Shown piece by piece: positions 1 to 8,795 of a DNA stretch of 64,000 nt. The position numbers and the translations under genes are program-made. Every line of letters begins with the position of its first letter. Positions within the stretch are counted from its first letter, which is position 1. The stretch is from UBA2377 sp964429385 (GTDB taxonomy: Bacteria > Verrucomicrobiota > Verrucomicrobiia > Opitutales > Opitutaceae): the NCBI GenBank assembly GCA_964429385.1, contig CAYSBR010000018.1, positions 1-64,000 of the forward strand, in the 5' to 3' direction. Under the pieces are notes generated by a model that saw nothing but the letters and a program-made list of their open reading frames with translations, made no database searches and was not told the origin of the DNA.

Positions 1-71
1 GCGGGTGTAGTTTAGTGGTAAAACTCCTCTCTTCCAAAGAGGTATCGTCGGTTCGATTCCGTCCACCCGCT
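1..71 (+). tRNA. tRNA-Gly (UCC anticodon)
   Basis: A full cloverleaf can be folded by eye. The 7-bp acceptor stem pairs bases 1-7 with 64-70 perfectly, and base 71 is the discriminator. The anticodon stem is 26-30 with 38-42, the loop is 31-37 and the anticodon TCC is at 33-35, which reads glycine GGA/GGN codons. The T-loop GTTCGATTCC is at 51-60. The CCA end is not encoded. rsmE follows on the same strand about 90 bases later. Confidence 0.97.
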
Positions 72-158
72 CCAGTCAACGGGGTTTGCGTGTATCCGGC
101 TCTCGGTGCCCCCGTGACCGGTCGATGCGTTGCCCGCCCTTTCTGGCGTGATCCCTCC

Positions 159-878
159 TTGAATCTCATCCTCTTCACCTCCGAAGAAGCGGCGCACCCC
201 CTGCCTCGCACCGATCCTCGCGCCCGGCACATCCTGGAAGTGCTGCAACGCCAGCCAGGTGATCCGTTTGATGCCGGCCTGCGCAATGGCCCGCGCGGCA
301 AAGGCCGGATCATCGCCACAACGGAAACCGCGCTCACCCTCGACTTCGAATGGGGCCCTCCGCCCCCTCCGCTTGAGCCGCTCACCCTCATCATCGGGTT
401 GCCCCGTCCGCAGACCGCCCGGAAAATCCTGCGCGAAGCCACCAGCCTCGGGGTCGCCGCCCTGCATTTCGTCATCACCGACCGGAGTGATCCGGGGTAC
501 GCCCACAGCACGCTCTGGAGCGGCGGGGAATGGGAACGCCAGCTCATCGCCGGTGCCGAACAGGCCTTCTGCACTCATCTGCCGGCGGTCACCTGGGATC
601 GCACGCTGGCCGCAACGCTGGCCGCGCTCCCGACCGCAGGCCCCCGGCTGGCCCTCGACAATTACGAAGCGCCCCTCCCGCTCTCCCGCTTTCCCAGCGC
701 CCGCGACACCTCCGTGATACTCGCCTTCGGGGCTGAACGCGGCTGGTCGGCGGACGAACGTACGCAACTGAAGGCCGCCCGGTTCGATTTCACCCATTTG
801 GGATCGCGTGTGCTGCGACTGGAAACCGCCGTGGTCGCCGCGGTCGCCCTGATCAGGGCGAAGCAGGGGACGATGTAG
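159..878 (+). CDS. rsmE: RsmE, 16S rRNA (uracil-1498-N3)-methyltransferase
   Basis: Methylates N3 of U1498 in 16S rRNA using S-adenosylmethionine. The protein is about 239 residues, the usual RsmE length. The C-terminal half carries the SPOUT trefoil-knot signature: FGAERGWS, then LGSRVLRLETA, which form the SAM pocket. The N-terminus (NLILFTSEEA, with RARHILEVL) resembles the PUA-like RNA-binding part. The frame is open back into the tRNA. I chose the TTG at 159 because homologues begin just before this hydrophobic strand; an in-frame GTG at 114 is the alternative. The 3' end overlaps the convergent rsmD by 26 bases. Confidence 0.9.
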   Translation: MNLILFTSEEAAHPLPRTDPRARHILEVLQRQPGDPFDAGLRNGPRGKGRIIATTETALTLDFEWGPPPPPLEPLTLIIGLPRPQTARKILREATSLGVAALHFVITDRSDPGYAHSTLWSGGEWERQLIAGAEQAFCTHLPAVTWDRTLAATLAALPTAGPRLALDNYEAPLPLSRFPSARDTSVILAFGAERGWSADERTQLKAARFDFTHLGSRVLRLETAVVAAVALIRAKQGTM

Positions 879-1437
879 CGCGCCGGAAAAAAGTAACCGA
901 AGGCTGGTGCAACCCCTTCCCCAGCCGTTTTGCCCCAACCCAGCCCGCCGGCTCCAAGGTGATCCCCCCCGGAGCTTCAAAAACGACCATCGGATCCGGA
1001 TGCGCCGCCAGCAAACCGGTCAGCCCCAGAAAAAGCCGCGGCGCCAGCGCCTCGATCAGCTCGTAGGGCGGATCAATAAAGACCAGGTCGGGCGGCGCCG
1101 CCTCCGGCCAGGGCGCCTGCGCCGCATCCCCCGGCATCACGCGCAAAGCCTCATCCCCCTTACCCATGCTGCGGCAGACCGATGCGATGTTGCGCCGCAG
1201 GCAGGCGGCCGCCTTGGCGTTCTTTTCCACAAAGACCCCTCCCGCCGCCCCCCGGCTGAATGCCTCCAGCCCATAGCTGCCGCTGCCGGCAAACAGATCG
1301 AGAAACCGCGCCCCGGGAATTCGCGCCGCGAGACTGGAGAACACCGCCTGCCGCATCCCGTCCGTCGCCGGACGCACCGCATCGCCCTTGGGAACGACCA
1401 AGGAAATACCACGCGCTGCTCCGCCACTGATACGCAT
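853..1437 (-). CDS. rsmD: RsmD, 16S rRNA (guanine-966-N2)-methyltransferase
   Basis: Methylates N2 of G966 in 16S rRNA. The 194-residue product has the SAM-binding motif LDLFAGSGSYGLEA followed by the catalytic VFIDPPY motif of N6/N2-type (NPPY-like) methyltransferases, and the family N-terminus MRISGGAARG. The ATG at 1437 matches that N-terminus; the frame extends nine codons further upstream. It converges on rsmE and overlaps its end by 26 bases, so two 16S rRNA methyltransferases lie tail to tail. Confidence 0.92.
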   Translation of the reverse strand: MRISGGAARGISLVVPKGDAVRPATDGMRQAVFSSLAARIPGARFLDLFAGSGSYGLEAFSRGAAGGVFVEKNAKAAACLRRNIASVCRSMGKGDEALRVMPGDAAQAPWPEAAPPDLVFIDPPYELIEALAPRLFLGLTGLLAAHPDPMVVFEAPGGITLEPAGWVGAKRLGKGLHQPSVTFFRRATSSPASP

Positions 1438-1552
1438 ACCCCGCACACAAAAGCCGTCCGCCATCAGGGTAAATGCGAAACCTCACCCCCGCTCCCGGGC
1501 ATAAACCGGCGCACCGTCACATTCCGTTTGCAGATTAGGCCAAACCCACTTG

Positions 1553-1566
1553 GTTAGGACCCTAAC
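1553..1566. promoter_or_regulatory. Perfect inverted repeat, operator-like
   Basis: GTTAGG-AC-CCTAAC is a perfect 6+2+6 inverted repeat about 55 bases upstream of the start at 1622. It lies in the 184-base gap between the divergent rsmD and the Mla-linked operon, where an operator would be expected. No known regulator is recognised. Confidence 0.35.
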
Positions 1567-1621
1567 TAGTTGCGGAAAAGCACGGAGACAATGATTCGGC
1601 TGGCACCGTAACTGCCTCGCT

Positions 1622-3121
1622 GTGTCTCTGACGTTTCTGCAAACCACCTCCCACTGTCTGCCGGCCGCATGCGCGGCGTTTTTGTTCTGCCTGCTCGCCA
1701 CTCCGCGCGCGCCGGCTGCCGAGCACAACCTCTGGCCGGTCAAAGTCGTCAACACCGATGCCACCGGCAAAGTGGAGGACTGGCAGGCCCTCGGACCTCT
1801 TTTCTTCAAGAAGCCACTCCCCACCGGAGAAACCTACCGCGGCTTCCGCCCCTTTTATCTGCGTCGCGACACGGCCAACGGAACGCCTGCGGAATCCGTC
1901 TTCCTCTACCCCCTTTATATCCGCCGACAGGATGCCAACACCACCAGTTGGAGCCTCTTCAACCTCATCAACCATTCCGCTCCGCACCCGACGGAAGGAG
2001 CCGCCGGCCAGCCCCGGTCCTTTGATGTCTGGCCCTTCTGGTTTTCCCGCGACACCGGTTCGCCGGATTCCTCCTATCGGGCACTGATGCCCGTCGCCGG
2101 CACCATCAAGCATCGTTTCGGCTACGACCGGCTGAACTGGACGGCTTTCCCCCTTTACGCCCAATCCACCAAGGGCGAGGTCACCACCACCTTCACCCCC
2201 TGGCCCTTCATCCGTCGCAGCAAAGGTGGCGGCCACCACGGCTTTGCCTTCTGGCCGCTCTTCGGCCGGAGCGAGAAACCCGGCGCTTACCGACAGCAAT
2301 ACTATCTCTGGCCGCTGATCTACAAAAACGAATCCCGGCTGTCGGATGCGCACCCGACTGTACGCGCCGGTTTCCTTCCCTTCTACACCCGCGAGACCTC
2401 GGAAGGGATGATTAATGAAAACTTTCTCTGGCCGTTTTTCGGCCACACCCGCAGGGAGTCTCCACGCTACCGGGAAATGCGTTATTTCTGGCCGTTGCTC
2501 GTGCAAGGTCGCGGCGAAACCCAATACGTCAACCGCTGGGCCCCCTTCTACACGCACTCCGTTCGCAAAGGCGTCGAAAAAACCTGGATCGGCTGGCCGC
2601 TCATCAAGGAACAGCACTGGACCGAGGGCGACCTCGCCCGCACCCGGCAGCAAATCCTGTTCTTCCTCTTCTGGTCGGAAGAACAGCGCAGCGTGCGCCA
2701 ACCCGGCCTGCCCAAGGCGGAAAAGACGCACCTGTGGCCCTTGATCAGCGTCTGGGATAACGGCGCCGGCCGGCGGCAGGTGCAGTTCCCCAGCCCGCTG
2801 GAAGTTTTTTTCCCCCACAACGACAAGGTCAGGCAGCTCTACACCCCGCTGTTCGCGCTTTATCGGCTCGATCAACGCTCTCCGGAGGACGTGCGCGGAT
2901 CCCTCCTGTGGAAAGCGGTCACCTGGCACCGGCATCCGGAAGGCCGCGAATTTCGCATCGGTCCGCTTTTCAGCAATGAGACCAACCCCAAAGGCAAACG
3001 CATCGCTCTCGGCCACGGGTTGATCGGCCTCAAGCGTGAGACCGGCCGACGCGGCTGGCGCCTCTTCCTGTTCGATTTCCCTTCCCGGAGCTCCCAGCCT
3101 GCGGAATTGTCCGACCCTTGA
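1622..3121 (+). CDS. Exported aromatic-repeat (WPLF/FLPFY) protein coupled to the Mla operon
   Basis: I do not recognise a named family. The 499-residue product starts at GTG 1622 and opens with a Sec signal (hydrophobic stretch CAAFLFCLLA, cleavage likely after PAAA or nearby). The mature part is a run of short aromatic segments: FRPFYLRR, FLYPLYIRR, VWPFWFSRD, AFPLYAQS, PWPFIRRS, FWPLFGRS, LWPLIYKN, FLPFYTRE, LWPFFGH, FWPLLVQ, GWPLIKEQ and LWPLIS. The segments recur every 20-35 residues and are separated by charged loops. This looks like repeated beta-hairpins and could be an outer-membrane or periplasmic beta structure. The stop is one base before the mlaE start, so translation is probably coupled. 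An accessory or outer-membrane partner of the lipid transporter is my inference. Confidence 0.75.
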   Translation: MSLTFLQTTSHCLPAACAAFLFCLLATPRAPAAEHNLWPVKVVNTDATGKVEDWQALGPLFFKKPLPTGETYRGFRPFYLRRDTANGTPAESVFLYPLYIRRQDANTTSWSLFNLINHSAPHPTEGAAGQPRSFDVWPFWFSRDTGSPDSSYRALMPVAGTIKHRFGYDRLNWTAFPLYAQSTKGEVTTTFTPWPFIRRSKGGGHHGFAFWPLFGRSEKPGAYRQQYYLWPLIYKNESRLSDAHPTVRAGFLPFYTRETSEGMINENFLWPFFGHTRRESPRYREMRYFWPLLVQGRGETQYVNRWAPFYTHSVRKGVEKTWIGWPLIKEQHWTEGDLARTRQQILFFLFWSEEQRSVRQPGLPKAEKTHLWPLISVWDNGAGRRQVQFPSPLEVFFPHNDKVRQLYTPLFALYRLDQRSPEDVRGSLLWKAVTWHRHPEGREFRIGPLFSNETNPKGKRIALGHGLIGLKRETGRRGWRLFLFDFPSRSSQPAELSDP

Positions 3122-3122
3122 T

Positions 3123-3875
3123 ATGAAACCACTGATTGCCGTCCTCGAAGGCATTGGCGACACCGTGCAACTGCTGGTGCGCACCGCCCGCCATGCGCCC
3201 TCGCTGTCGCGACAGCTGCCCCGGTTCATCGAGCAGTGTTACCAGATCGGCTACACCACCCTGCCCATCGTTGCCATTCTCAGCTTTTTCATCGGCGGAG
3301 TGCTCGCCCTCCAGGCCGGCTACAGCATGACCAATTTCGGCGCGAAGGAGTTCATCGGCTCGCTCGTGGGACTTTCCATGGCCCGCGCCCTCGGCCCCGT
3401 GATGGTCGCCGTGCTGGTCGCCGGCCGCGTCGGCTCGGCCATCACCGCCGAACTCGCCAGCATGAAGGTCTATCAGGAGGTCGATGCCCTCACGACCATG
3501 AACATCCCGCCCGAGCGCATCCTCGTCCTGCCGCGCCTCGCCGCCGTGCTCGTGATGATGCCCGTGCTCGCCATCATCGCCAACCTCGTCGGCTGGTTCG
3601 GCGGCGCCCTGGTCGCCTACAGCGTGGACTTCATCGCCCTCGAGCCGGAGAAGTATTTCGAAACCCTGCGCCGTTTCACCCACTTCAAGGACGTGGCCAA
3701 CGGCATCATCAAAGCCGAGGTCTTCGGCTTCATCGTGGTGCTCGTGTGCTGCAGCATCGGCCTGCGCACCCGCGGCGGCCCCCGTGAGATCGGCGCCTCC
3801 GTCACCAAGGCCGTGGTGGTCTCGCTCATCCTCATCCTCGTGCTCGATTACTTCCTCACCAAAGCCCTCCTCTGA
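3123..3875 (+). CDS. mlaE: MlaE-type ABC transporter permease (Mce/Mla lipid transport)
   Basis: Inner-membrane permease of an MlaFEDB-like phospholipid transporter. The 250-residue product has five to six hydrophobic segments and the MlaE core signature: VGLSMARALGPVMVAVLVAGR, then SAITAELASMKVYQEVDAL, where E and D contact the ATPase. The ATG at 3123 is one base after the upstream stop; the frame is open further upstream but inside the preceding gene. It is followed two bases later by the ATP-binding subunit and then the MCE-domain protein, the usual gene order. Confidence 0.93.
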   Translation: MKPLIAVLEGIGDTVQLLVRTARHAPSLSRQLPRFIEQCYQIGYTTLPIVAILSFFIGGVLALQAGYSMTNFGAKEFIGSLVGLSMARALGPVMVAVLVAGRVGSAITAELASMKVYQEVDALTTMNIPPERILVLPRLAAVLVMMPVLAIIANLVGWFGGALVAYSVDFIALEPEKYFETLRRFTHFKDVANGIIKAEVFGFIVVLVCCSIGLRTRGGPREIGASVTKAVVVSLILILVLDYFLTKALL

Positions 3876-3877
3876 CC

Positions 3878-4690
3878 ATGACGACGAGCTGCTGTCACCA
3901 GACCCGCAATCCGTTCACCGCCATAGAATCTCCGGCGGTCGGGGTCACCCTCGAAAATCTTTCAAAAAGCTTCGGCCCCCTCGATGTGCTCAAGGAAGTG
4001 AGCCTCAGCATCGATCCGGGTGAAATCTTCGTGCTCATGGGTCCCAGCGGCTCGGGGAAAAGCGTGCTCCTGAAACACCTCGTCGGCCTTGAACTTCCCA
4101 CCTCGGGCCAGGTCACCGTCGGCGGCCTGGATGCGACCGACCCGGAAACCCGGGAAAAAGTCCGCATGGCCCTGGTCTTTCAGGCCGGCGCGCTCTTCAA
4201 CTCGCTCACCGTTTACGACAACCTCGCCCTTTACCCCCGCGAACACCGCCTCGGCAGCGAAACGGAGATCCGCGAGAAAGTCATGCGCGCCCTGCAGATC
4301 CTCTCGCTGGAGAATGCCGCGGGCAAATATCCTTCTCAGCTTTCCGGCGGCATGCGCAAGCGCGTCGCCATCGCCCGGGCCCTCGTCCAGGAACCCCAGC
4401 TGATGCTCTACGACGAGCCCACCAGCGAACTCGATCCCGTGATGTCGGCGACCATCAGCGAGATCATCGCCACTCTGAAGGACGAATACCATGTGACTTC
4501 GCTGGTCGTTTCCCACGACCGCGACCTCGCCCTCAATATCGCCGACCGTGTCGGTATCCTAATGGGCGGCCAGCTCGCTATTGTTGCCCCGCCCGCCGAA
4601 CTGCGCCAGGCAACCGATCCGCGCGTCATCGATTTCCTCAACCCCAAAATCGACCTGAAGCACCCCCGCTTCAAGGAACTCGAATCCTGA
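3878..4690 (+). CDS. mlaF: MlaF-type ABC transporter ATP-binding protein
   Basis: ATPase that drives the MlaE permease. The 270-residue product has Walker A GPSGSGKS (about residues 52-59), a Q-loop at VFQAGALFNSLTV, the signature LSGGMRKRVAIARAL, Walker B LMLYDEPTSELDP and the switch histidine in VVSHDRD. LSGGMRKR and FQAGALF are typical of Mla/Mce (Ttg2A/MlaF) ATPases. About 20 residues precede the core domain, and a later internal start is possible. It starts two bases after the mlaE stop. Confidence 0.93.
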   Translation: MTTSCCHQTRNPFTAIESPAVGVTLENLSKSFGPLDVLKEVSLSIDPGEIFVLMGPSGSGKSVLLKHLVGLELPTSGQVTVGGLDATDPETREKVRMALVFQAGALFNSLTVYDNLALYPREHRLGSETEIREKVMRALQILSLENAAGKYPSQLSGGMRKRVAIARALVQEPQLMLYDEPTSELDPVMSATISEIIATLKDEYHVTSLVVSHDRDLALNIADRVGILMGGQLAIVAPPAELRQATDPRVIDFLNPKIDLKHPRFKELES

Positions 4691-4717
4691 TCCGTCTCAC
4701 TGCAAACGCTTACCGCC

Positions 4718-5710
4718 ATGACCACCACACAGAACACCGCCCGCGTCGGGCTTTTCTTCCTCCTCGGCGTCGCCCTCATCTGGGTTGTTTACGACACACT
4801 GGGTGACGGCAGCACCCTCAAGAGCCGCGGCTACAACCTCGTCGCCGGTTTCGACAACCTCAAGGAACTGAAAGCCGGCGACGATGTGCGCATGGCCGGC
4901 GTGCGGATCGGCTCGGTCGAATCCACGCGACTCGCCGGGCGCCGCGCCGAGGCCACGCTGCGCATTGATCCCGCCGTGAAGATCGCCGGAGATGCCCGCG
5001 CCCTCATCGGTTCCGCCGGCCTCCTCGGCACCAACTACATCTCCATTGATCTCGGCTCGCCCGACGCGCCGACCCTTGAGCCCGGCGCGGAAATCCGCAC
5101 CCAGTCCTCGCCCGACCTCAACACGATCATGACCCAGATCGGCGAGCTCGGCAACAAGCTGGAAAACGCCCTCGGTTCCATCGGAGCCGTCATGGGCGGC
5201 GAAGACGGCCAGCCCGGAATTTTCCAACGCATCGACACCCTGCTCACCGAAAATAGTGCCAAGGTGGACGCCACGCTCACCAACCTGCAGGAAATCACCA
5301 CCAAGGTGAACCAGGGCGAAGGCACCCTCGGCCGTCTTATCAACGATGCCCAACTGCATGACCAACTGGTCGCCTCCGTCGGCGAGATCAAGCACGCGGC
5401 CGGCGATGCGCGCAACTTCATCACCGAGGCGCAAACCCTCGTCGCGCAGGTCAAGTCCGGCCAGGGTACTCTCGGCACGCTCCTTTTCGATGATCAGGCC
5501 GGCAACGACATCAAAGCCATCGCCGGCAACCTTCGCGAACTCTCCGACAAACTCGCCAAAGGCGAAGGCACCCTCGGCAAGCTCATCAACGATGACAGCC
5601 TCTTCATCGAGGTGCAAAGCACTTTGCGCAAGGCCGACCGCGCTCTCGATGGCATGGGCGATTCCGGCCCCATCACCGCCGTCGGCGTCGTCGCCGGCGC
5701 ATTGTTCTGA
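4718..5710 (+). CDS. mlaD: MlaD-type MCE-domain lipid-binding protein
   Basis: Substrate-binding subunit anchored in the inner membrane and facing the periplasm. The 330-residue product has an N-terminal membrane anchor (VGLFFLLGVALIWVVY) and an MCE domain at about residues 38-115, with the typical LKAGDDVRMAGVRIGSVE and the hydrophobic LLGTNYISI segment. A long helical C-terminus contains three repeats headed GEGTLGRLINDAQL, GQGTLGTLLFDDQA and GEGTLGKLINDDSL, common in Mce proteins of this type. It is the last gene of the operon, and a strong hairpin follows 18 bases after the stop. Confidence 0.92.
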   Translation: MTTTQNTARVGLFFLLGVALIWVVYDTLGDGSTLKSRGYNLVAGFDNLKELKAGDDVRMAGVRIGSVESTRLAGRRAEATLRIDPAVKIAGDARALIGSAGLLGTNYISIDLGSPDAPTLEPGAEIRTQSSPDLNTIMTQIGELGNKLENALGSIGAVMGGEDGQPGIFQRIDTLLTENSAKVDATLTNLQEITTKVNQGEGTLGRLINDAQLHDQLVASVGEIKHAAGDARNFITEAQTLVAQVKSGQGTLGTLLFDDQAGNDIKAIAGNLRELSDKLAKGEGTLGKLINDDSLFIEVQSTLRKADRALDGMGDSGPITAVGVVAGALF

Positions 5711-5728
5711 TCCGCGCGCGGCTGCAAC

Positions 5729-5755
5729 CCAGTGTCACGCAATGCGTGACACTGG
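5729..5755. terminator. Perfect 12-bp hairpin between convergent genes, likely bidirectional terminator
   Basis: CCAGTGTCACGC (5729-5740) pairs perfectly with GCGTGACACTGG (5744-5755) around the 3-base loop AAT. It lies midway between the end of mlaD (+) and the end of the isomerase gene (-). Neither side has a U-tract, so it is not a canonical intrinsic terminator. It may act as an RNA 3'-end stabiliser or be a dispersed palindromic element. Confidence 0.6.
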
Positions 5756-5764
5756 CCGGGAGGC

Positions 5765-6535
5765 TTACTTCACCAAGTTGGCCTTGATGTAATCGAAGCT
5801 CTGGCGGAGTGAGTCGAAGGGATTGCCCGGGCAGGTATCCTGCTCCACGACAAACCATTCACATCCACCCGCCTCCGCTTCCGCGATGATGCGCGCGAAC
5901 GGCAGTGTGCCCGCGCCCACCTCGCACCAGGTGTGCGTGTTATCCTTCGTAAAACCGTAGTCCTTGAGGTGCATCAGCGGCAGGCGACCACGCAGGCGCT
6001 GCGTCCAATCCACCACATCGCCACCGCCGTAGTGGATCCAGAAGGTGTCAATCTCGCCGCCGAGATTCTCCGGAGCAGTCCGGGCATAGATATAGTCCAG
6101 CACCGGCGCTCCGCGGAACTTCACAAACTCGATGGCATGATTGTGGTAGCTCAACCGCATCCCGGCCGCGCGCAGCTTGGCCCCGGTGGCGTCCAGCTTG
6201 CGCACCAACGTCTCCACATGCTCCGCATTGGTGAAATCAATCCCCGCGGGATAAGGATAGGCCGTCAGCCCGCAACCCAGGCGCTCCAGACGCGCGATGA
6301 CCTTTTCCGGTTCGTCGAGAATCATCTGGGAGGGCTCGTGCGTCGCGCAGATGGTCAGGCCCTCACCCTTCAGGATGGACGCGACTTCGGCATCGGCAAT
6401 CGGCCCGATGCCGCTGACCTGCACGGCACCGTAGCCAATGGCGCGGAGCTTCCTGGCCGTCTCGGCCAGACCGGCGGCATCCTTGCAGAAATCGCGCACC
6501 GTGTAGAGCTGCGCGGCAACTTGGGAAAGCTTCAT
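5765..6535 (-). CDS. Sugar phosphate isomerase/epimerase, xylose-isomerase-like TIM barrel
   Basis: The 256-residue product matches the AP-endonuclease-2/xylose-isomerase-like TIM-barrel family: QLYTVRDFCKD at the start, YHNHAIEF (metal ligand and catalytic region), GGEIDTFWI, LMHLKDYG and a terminal VVEQD glutamate. These acidic and histidine residues are the usual divalent-metal ligands. The substrate is not deducible; relatives act on keto-sugars, inositols or hydroxypyruvate-type compounds. It starts only 13 bases after the argG stop on the same strand and is probably co-transcribed with argF-argG, although arginine synthesis has no known use for it. Confidence 0.85.
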   Translation of the reverse strand: MKLSQVAAQLYTVRDFCKDAAGLAETARKLRAIGYGAVQVSGIGPIADAEVASILKGEGLTICATHEPSQMILDEPEKVIARLERLGCGLTAYPYPAGIDFTNAEHVETLVRKLDATGAKLRAAGMRLSYHNHAIEFVKFRGAPVLDYIYARTAPENLGGEIDTFWIHYGGGDVVDWTQRLRGRLPLMHLKDYGFTKDNTHTWCEVGAGTLPFARIIAEAEAGGCEWFVVEQDTCPGNPFDSLRQSFDYIKANLVK

Positions 6536-6548
6536 GGGAGAAGAAAGA

Positions 6549-7775
6549 TCAGATCTTCGGGCCGCCCTGGGCGAGGTGGCGCGCGCGGAGGCGCAGACCG
6601 TTAAGGCGGATGAAACCGGTGGCGTCCGTCTGGTTATACCAGCTCTTCACGCCCTCCATCGAGGCGATGTTCTCGTCGTAGAGCGAGTACTTGGACTTGC
6701 GACCACAGGTGATCACATTGCCCTTGTAGAGCTTGAGACGAACCGTGCCGGTGACATGCTTCTGCGACTCGTCCACGAGCGCCTGCAGGGCCTCGCGCTC
6801 GGGGGCATACCAGAACCCGTAATAAACGAGCTCAGCATACTTGGGGATGAGCGAATCGCGCAGGTGCATGACCTCGCGATCCATCGTGAGCGACTCCACC
6901 TGGCGATGGGCCTGCATGAGGATCGTACCGCCGGGCGTCTCATAGACACCACGGCTCTTCATGCCGACAAAGCGGTTCTCGACCAGATCAACGCGGCCGA
7001 TGCCGTGCTTGCCGCCAAGTTTGTTCAGCACCTTGAGCACACCGGCCGGAGAAAGCTTCTTGCCGTTGACGGCGACACAGTCGCCCTTCACGAAGTCGAG
7101 CTCGACATACTCGGCCTTGTCCGGCGCATCCTCGGGGGAGACCGACAGCTTGAACATGGCCTTGTTCTCCTTCGTGGTCGGGTCGAACCACGGATCCTCC
7201 AGAATGCCCGCCTCGTAGGAGATGTGCAGGAGGTTCCGGTCCATCGAGTAGGGCTTCTTGAGCGACGCCTCGACGGGAATCTTATGCTGCGCACAGTAGG
7301 CGATCATCTCGGCACGGCCGGGGAACTGGTCGCGGAACGTATCAATCTTCCACGGCGCCAGGATGGTGAGGCGCGGGTTGAGCGCCATGTAGGTGAGCTC
7401 GAAACGGCACTGGTCGTTGCCCTTGCCGGTGGCACCGTGCGCGACGGTGTCGGCCTTCTCCTTTTTCGCGATCTCAACCTGAGCCTTGGCAATGAGCGGA
7501 CGGGCGATGGAGGTGCCGAGGTAATACTGGCCCTCGTAGATCGCGTTGGCGCGGATCATCGGGTAGATGAAATCGCGGGCGAACTCCTCCACGAGATCGA
7601 GCGTGTAGTGCTTGGAAGCCCCGGTCTTGCGGGCCTTCGCGGGCAACCCCTTCAACTCCTCCTCCTGGCCGATGTCGGCGGCAAAAGTGACAATCTCCGC
7701 GTCATAGGTTTCGCGGAGCCACTTGACGATGACGGAGGTGTCGAGACCTCCGGAGTAGGCGAGCACGATTTTCAT
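6549..7775 (-). CDS. argG: Argininosuccinate synthase
   Basis: Joins citrulline and aspartate using ATP to form argininosuccinate, the penultimate step of arginine synthesis. The 408-residue product has the N-type ATP pyrophosphatase P-loop AYSGGLDTS at residues 6-14, the HGATGKGNDQCRFE motif, and APWKIDTFRDQFPGR. The ATG at 7775 gives the standard start MKIVLAYSGG; the frame extends upstream into argF without homology. It lies 13 bases after argF. argH, which would complete the pathway, is not in this window. Confidence 0.97.
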   Translation of the reverse strand: MKIVLAYSGGLDTSVIVKWLRETYDAEIVTFAADIGQEEELKGLPAKARKTGASKHYTLDLVEEFARDFIYPMIRANAIYEGQYYLGTSIARPLIAKAQVEIAKKEKADTVAHGATGKGNDQCRFELTYMALNPRLTILAPWKIDTFRDQFPGRAEMIAYCAQHKIPVEASLKKPYSMDRNLLHISYEAGILEDPWFDPTTKENKAMFKLSVSPEDAPDKAEYVELDFVKGDCVAVNGKKLSPAGVLKVLNKLGGKHGIGRVDLVENRFVGMKSRGVYETPGGTILMQAHRQVESLTMDREVMHLRDSLIPKYAELVYYGFWYAPEREALQALVDESQKHVTGTVRLKLYKGNVITCGRKSKYSLYDENIASMEGVKSWYNQTDATGFIRLNGLRLRARHLAQGGPKI

Positions 7776-7788
7776 GGGAAAAACAGGG

Positions 7789-8736
7789 TCAGGCGCGGTT
7801 CCGCCGCGCCAGCGTGGCCACGATGGCCTTTTGCATGTGGAGACGGTTTTCCGCCTCGTCGAAGATAACTGAGCGCGGATCATCCAGCACAACTTGCTCC
7901 ACTTCCTCACCGGCATGGGCAGGCAGGCAGTGCATGAAAAGCGCATCGGGTTTGGCCGCGGCAAAAAGCTTGGCCGTCACGGCGTAGGGGCTCATTTGCG
8001 CGATGCGCGCCTGTGATTCCTCCTCCTGCCCCATGCTGGCCCACACATCGGTGTAAACGATATCCGCATCGGCCACCGCTTCGTAAGGATCGGTCGTGAA
8101 ATGATAGCCGCCGGCAAGCCCCTCGGCTTTGAGCAGGGCGTTGATCTCCGCCCCCGGAGCATAGTCCGCCGGGCCCGCCAGCGAGACTTTCATGCCGAAG
8201 AGGTTGGCCCCCAGAATCCAGGAGTTCGCCATGTTGAAGCAGCAATCGCCCAGGTAAGCGATCTTGCGCCCCTTCAGCGAAGCGAACAAATCCCCGCCGG
8301 GCGGAGTCCAGCGCTCCGCTGCGGTAAAGGCATCGGTGTAGATCTGGCAGGGATGCAGAAAATCCGTCAGCGCGTTGATGACCGGAATGGAACCGTGGGC
8401 GGCAAGCTCCGTGACATCGCTGTGGGCATAAGTACGAACCACGAGGCCGTGCACATACCGCGAGAGCACCCGGGCCGTGTCGGCGACGGTCTCACCCCGG
8501 CCGAGCTGGATGTCGTTTTTGTTCAGGAAAAGGGGATTGCCGCCCAGCTCGCGGATACCGACCTCGAATGAAACCCGCGTGCGCGTGCTCGACTTGGAAA
8601 AAATCATTGCCCACGTCTGGCCTGCGAGGACATCGGACACCGCCCGGCCGCGCTCCTGCTTCAGCGTGCGCGCGAGCTCGAACAATTCCGGTAATGCGGA
8701 CGCCTTGAAGTCGGTTTCTTTCAGGAAGTGCTGCAT
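7789..8736 (-). CDS. argF: Ornithine carbamoyltransferase
   Basis: Transfers the carbamoyl group from carbamoyl phosphate to ornithine, giving citrulline. The 315-residue product has the carbamoyl-phosphate motif SKSSTRTRVSFE (about residues 46-57), the FLHPCQ motif in the middle and the ornithine-side FMHCLPAHAGEEV near the end, which together distinguish OTC from aspartate transcarbamoylase. It is flanked by argD (59 bases upstream) and argG (13 bases downstream) on the same strand. Confidence 0.97.
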   Translation of the reverse strand: MQHFLKETDFKASALPELFELARTLKQERGRAVSDVLAGQTWAMIFSKSSTRTRVSFEVGIRELGGNPLFLNKNDIQLGRGETVADTARVLSRYVHGLVVRTYAHSDVTELAAHGSIPVINALTDFLHPCQIYTDAFTAAERWTPPGGDLFASLKGRKIAYLGDCCFNMANSWILGANLFGMKVSLAGPADYAPGAEINALLKAEGLAGGYHFTTDPYEAVADADIVYTDVWASMGQEEESQARIAQMSPYAVTAKLFAAAKPDALFMHCLPAHAGEEVEQVVLDDPRSVIFDEAENRLHMQKAIVATLARRNRA

Positions 8737-8795
8737 TGAAAGGGGCGATTCAAAGCCATCCCCACCCTGCTACGAGTGTAAAGTTGCGGGAAATG

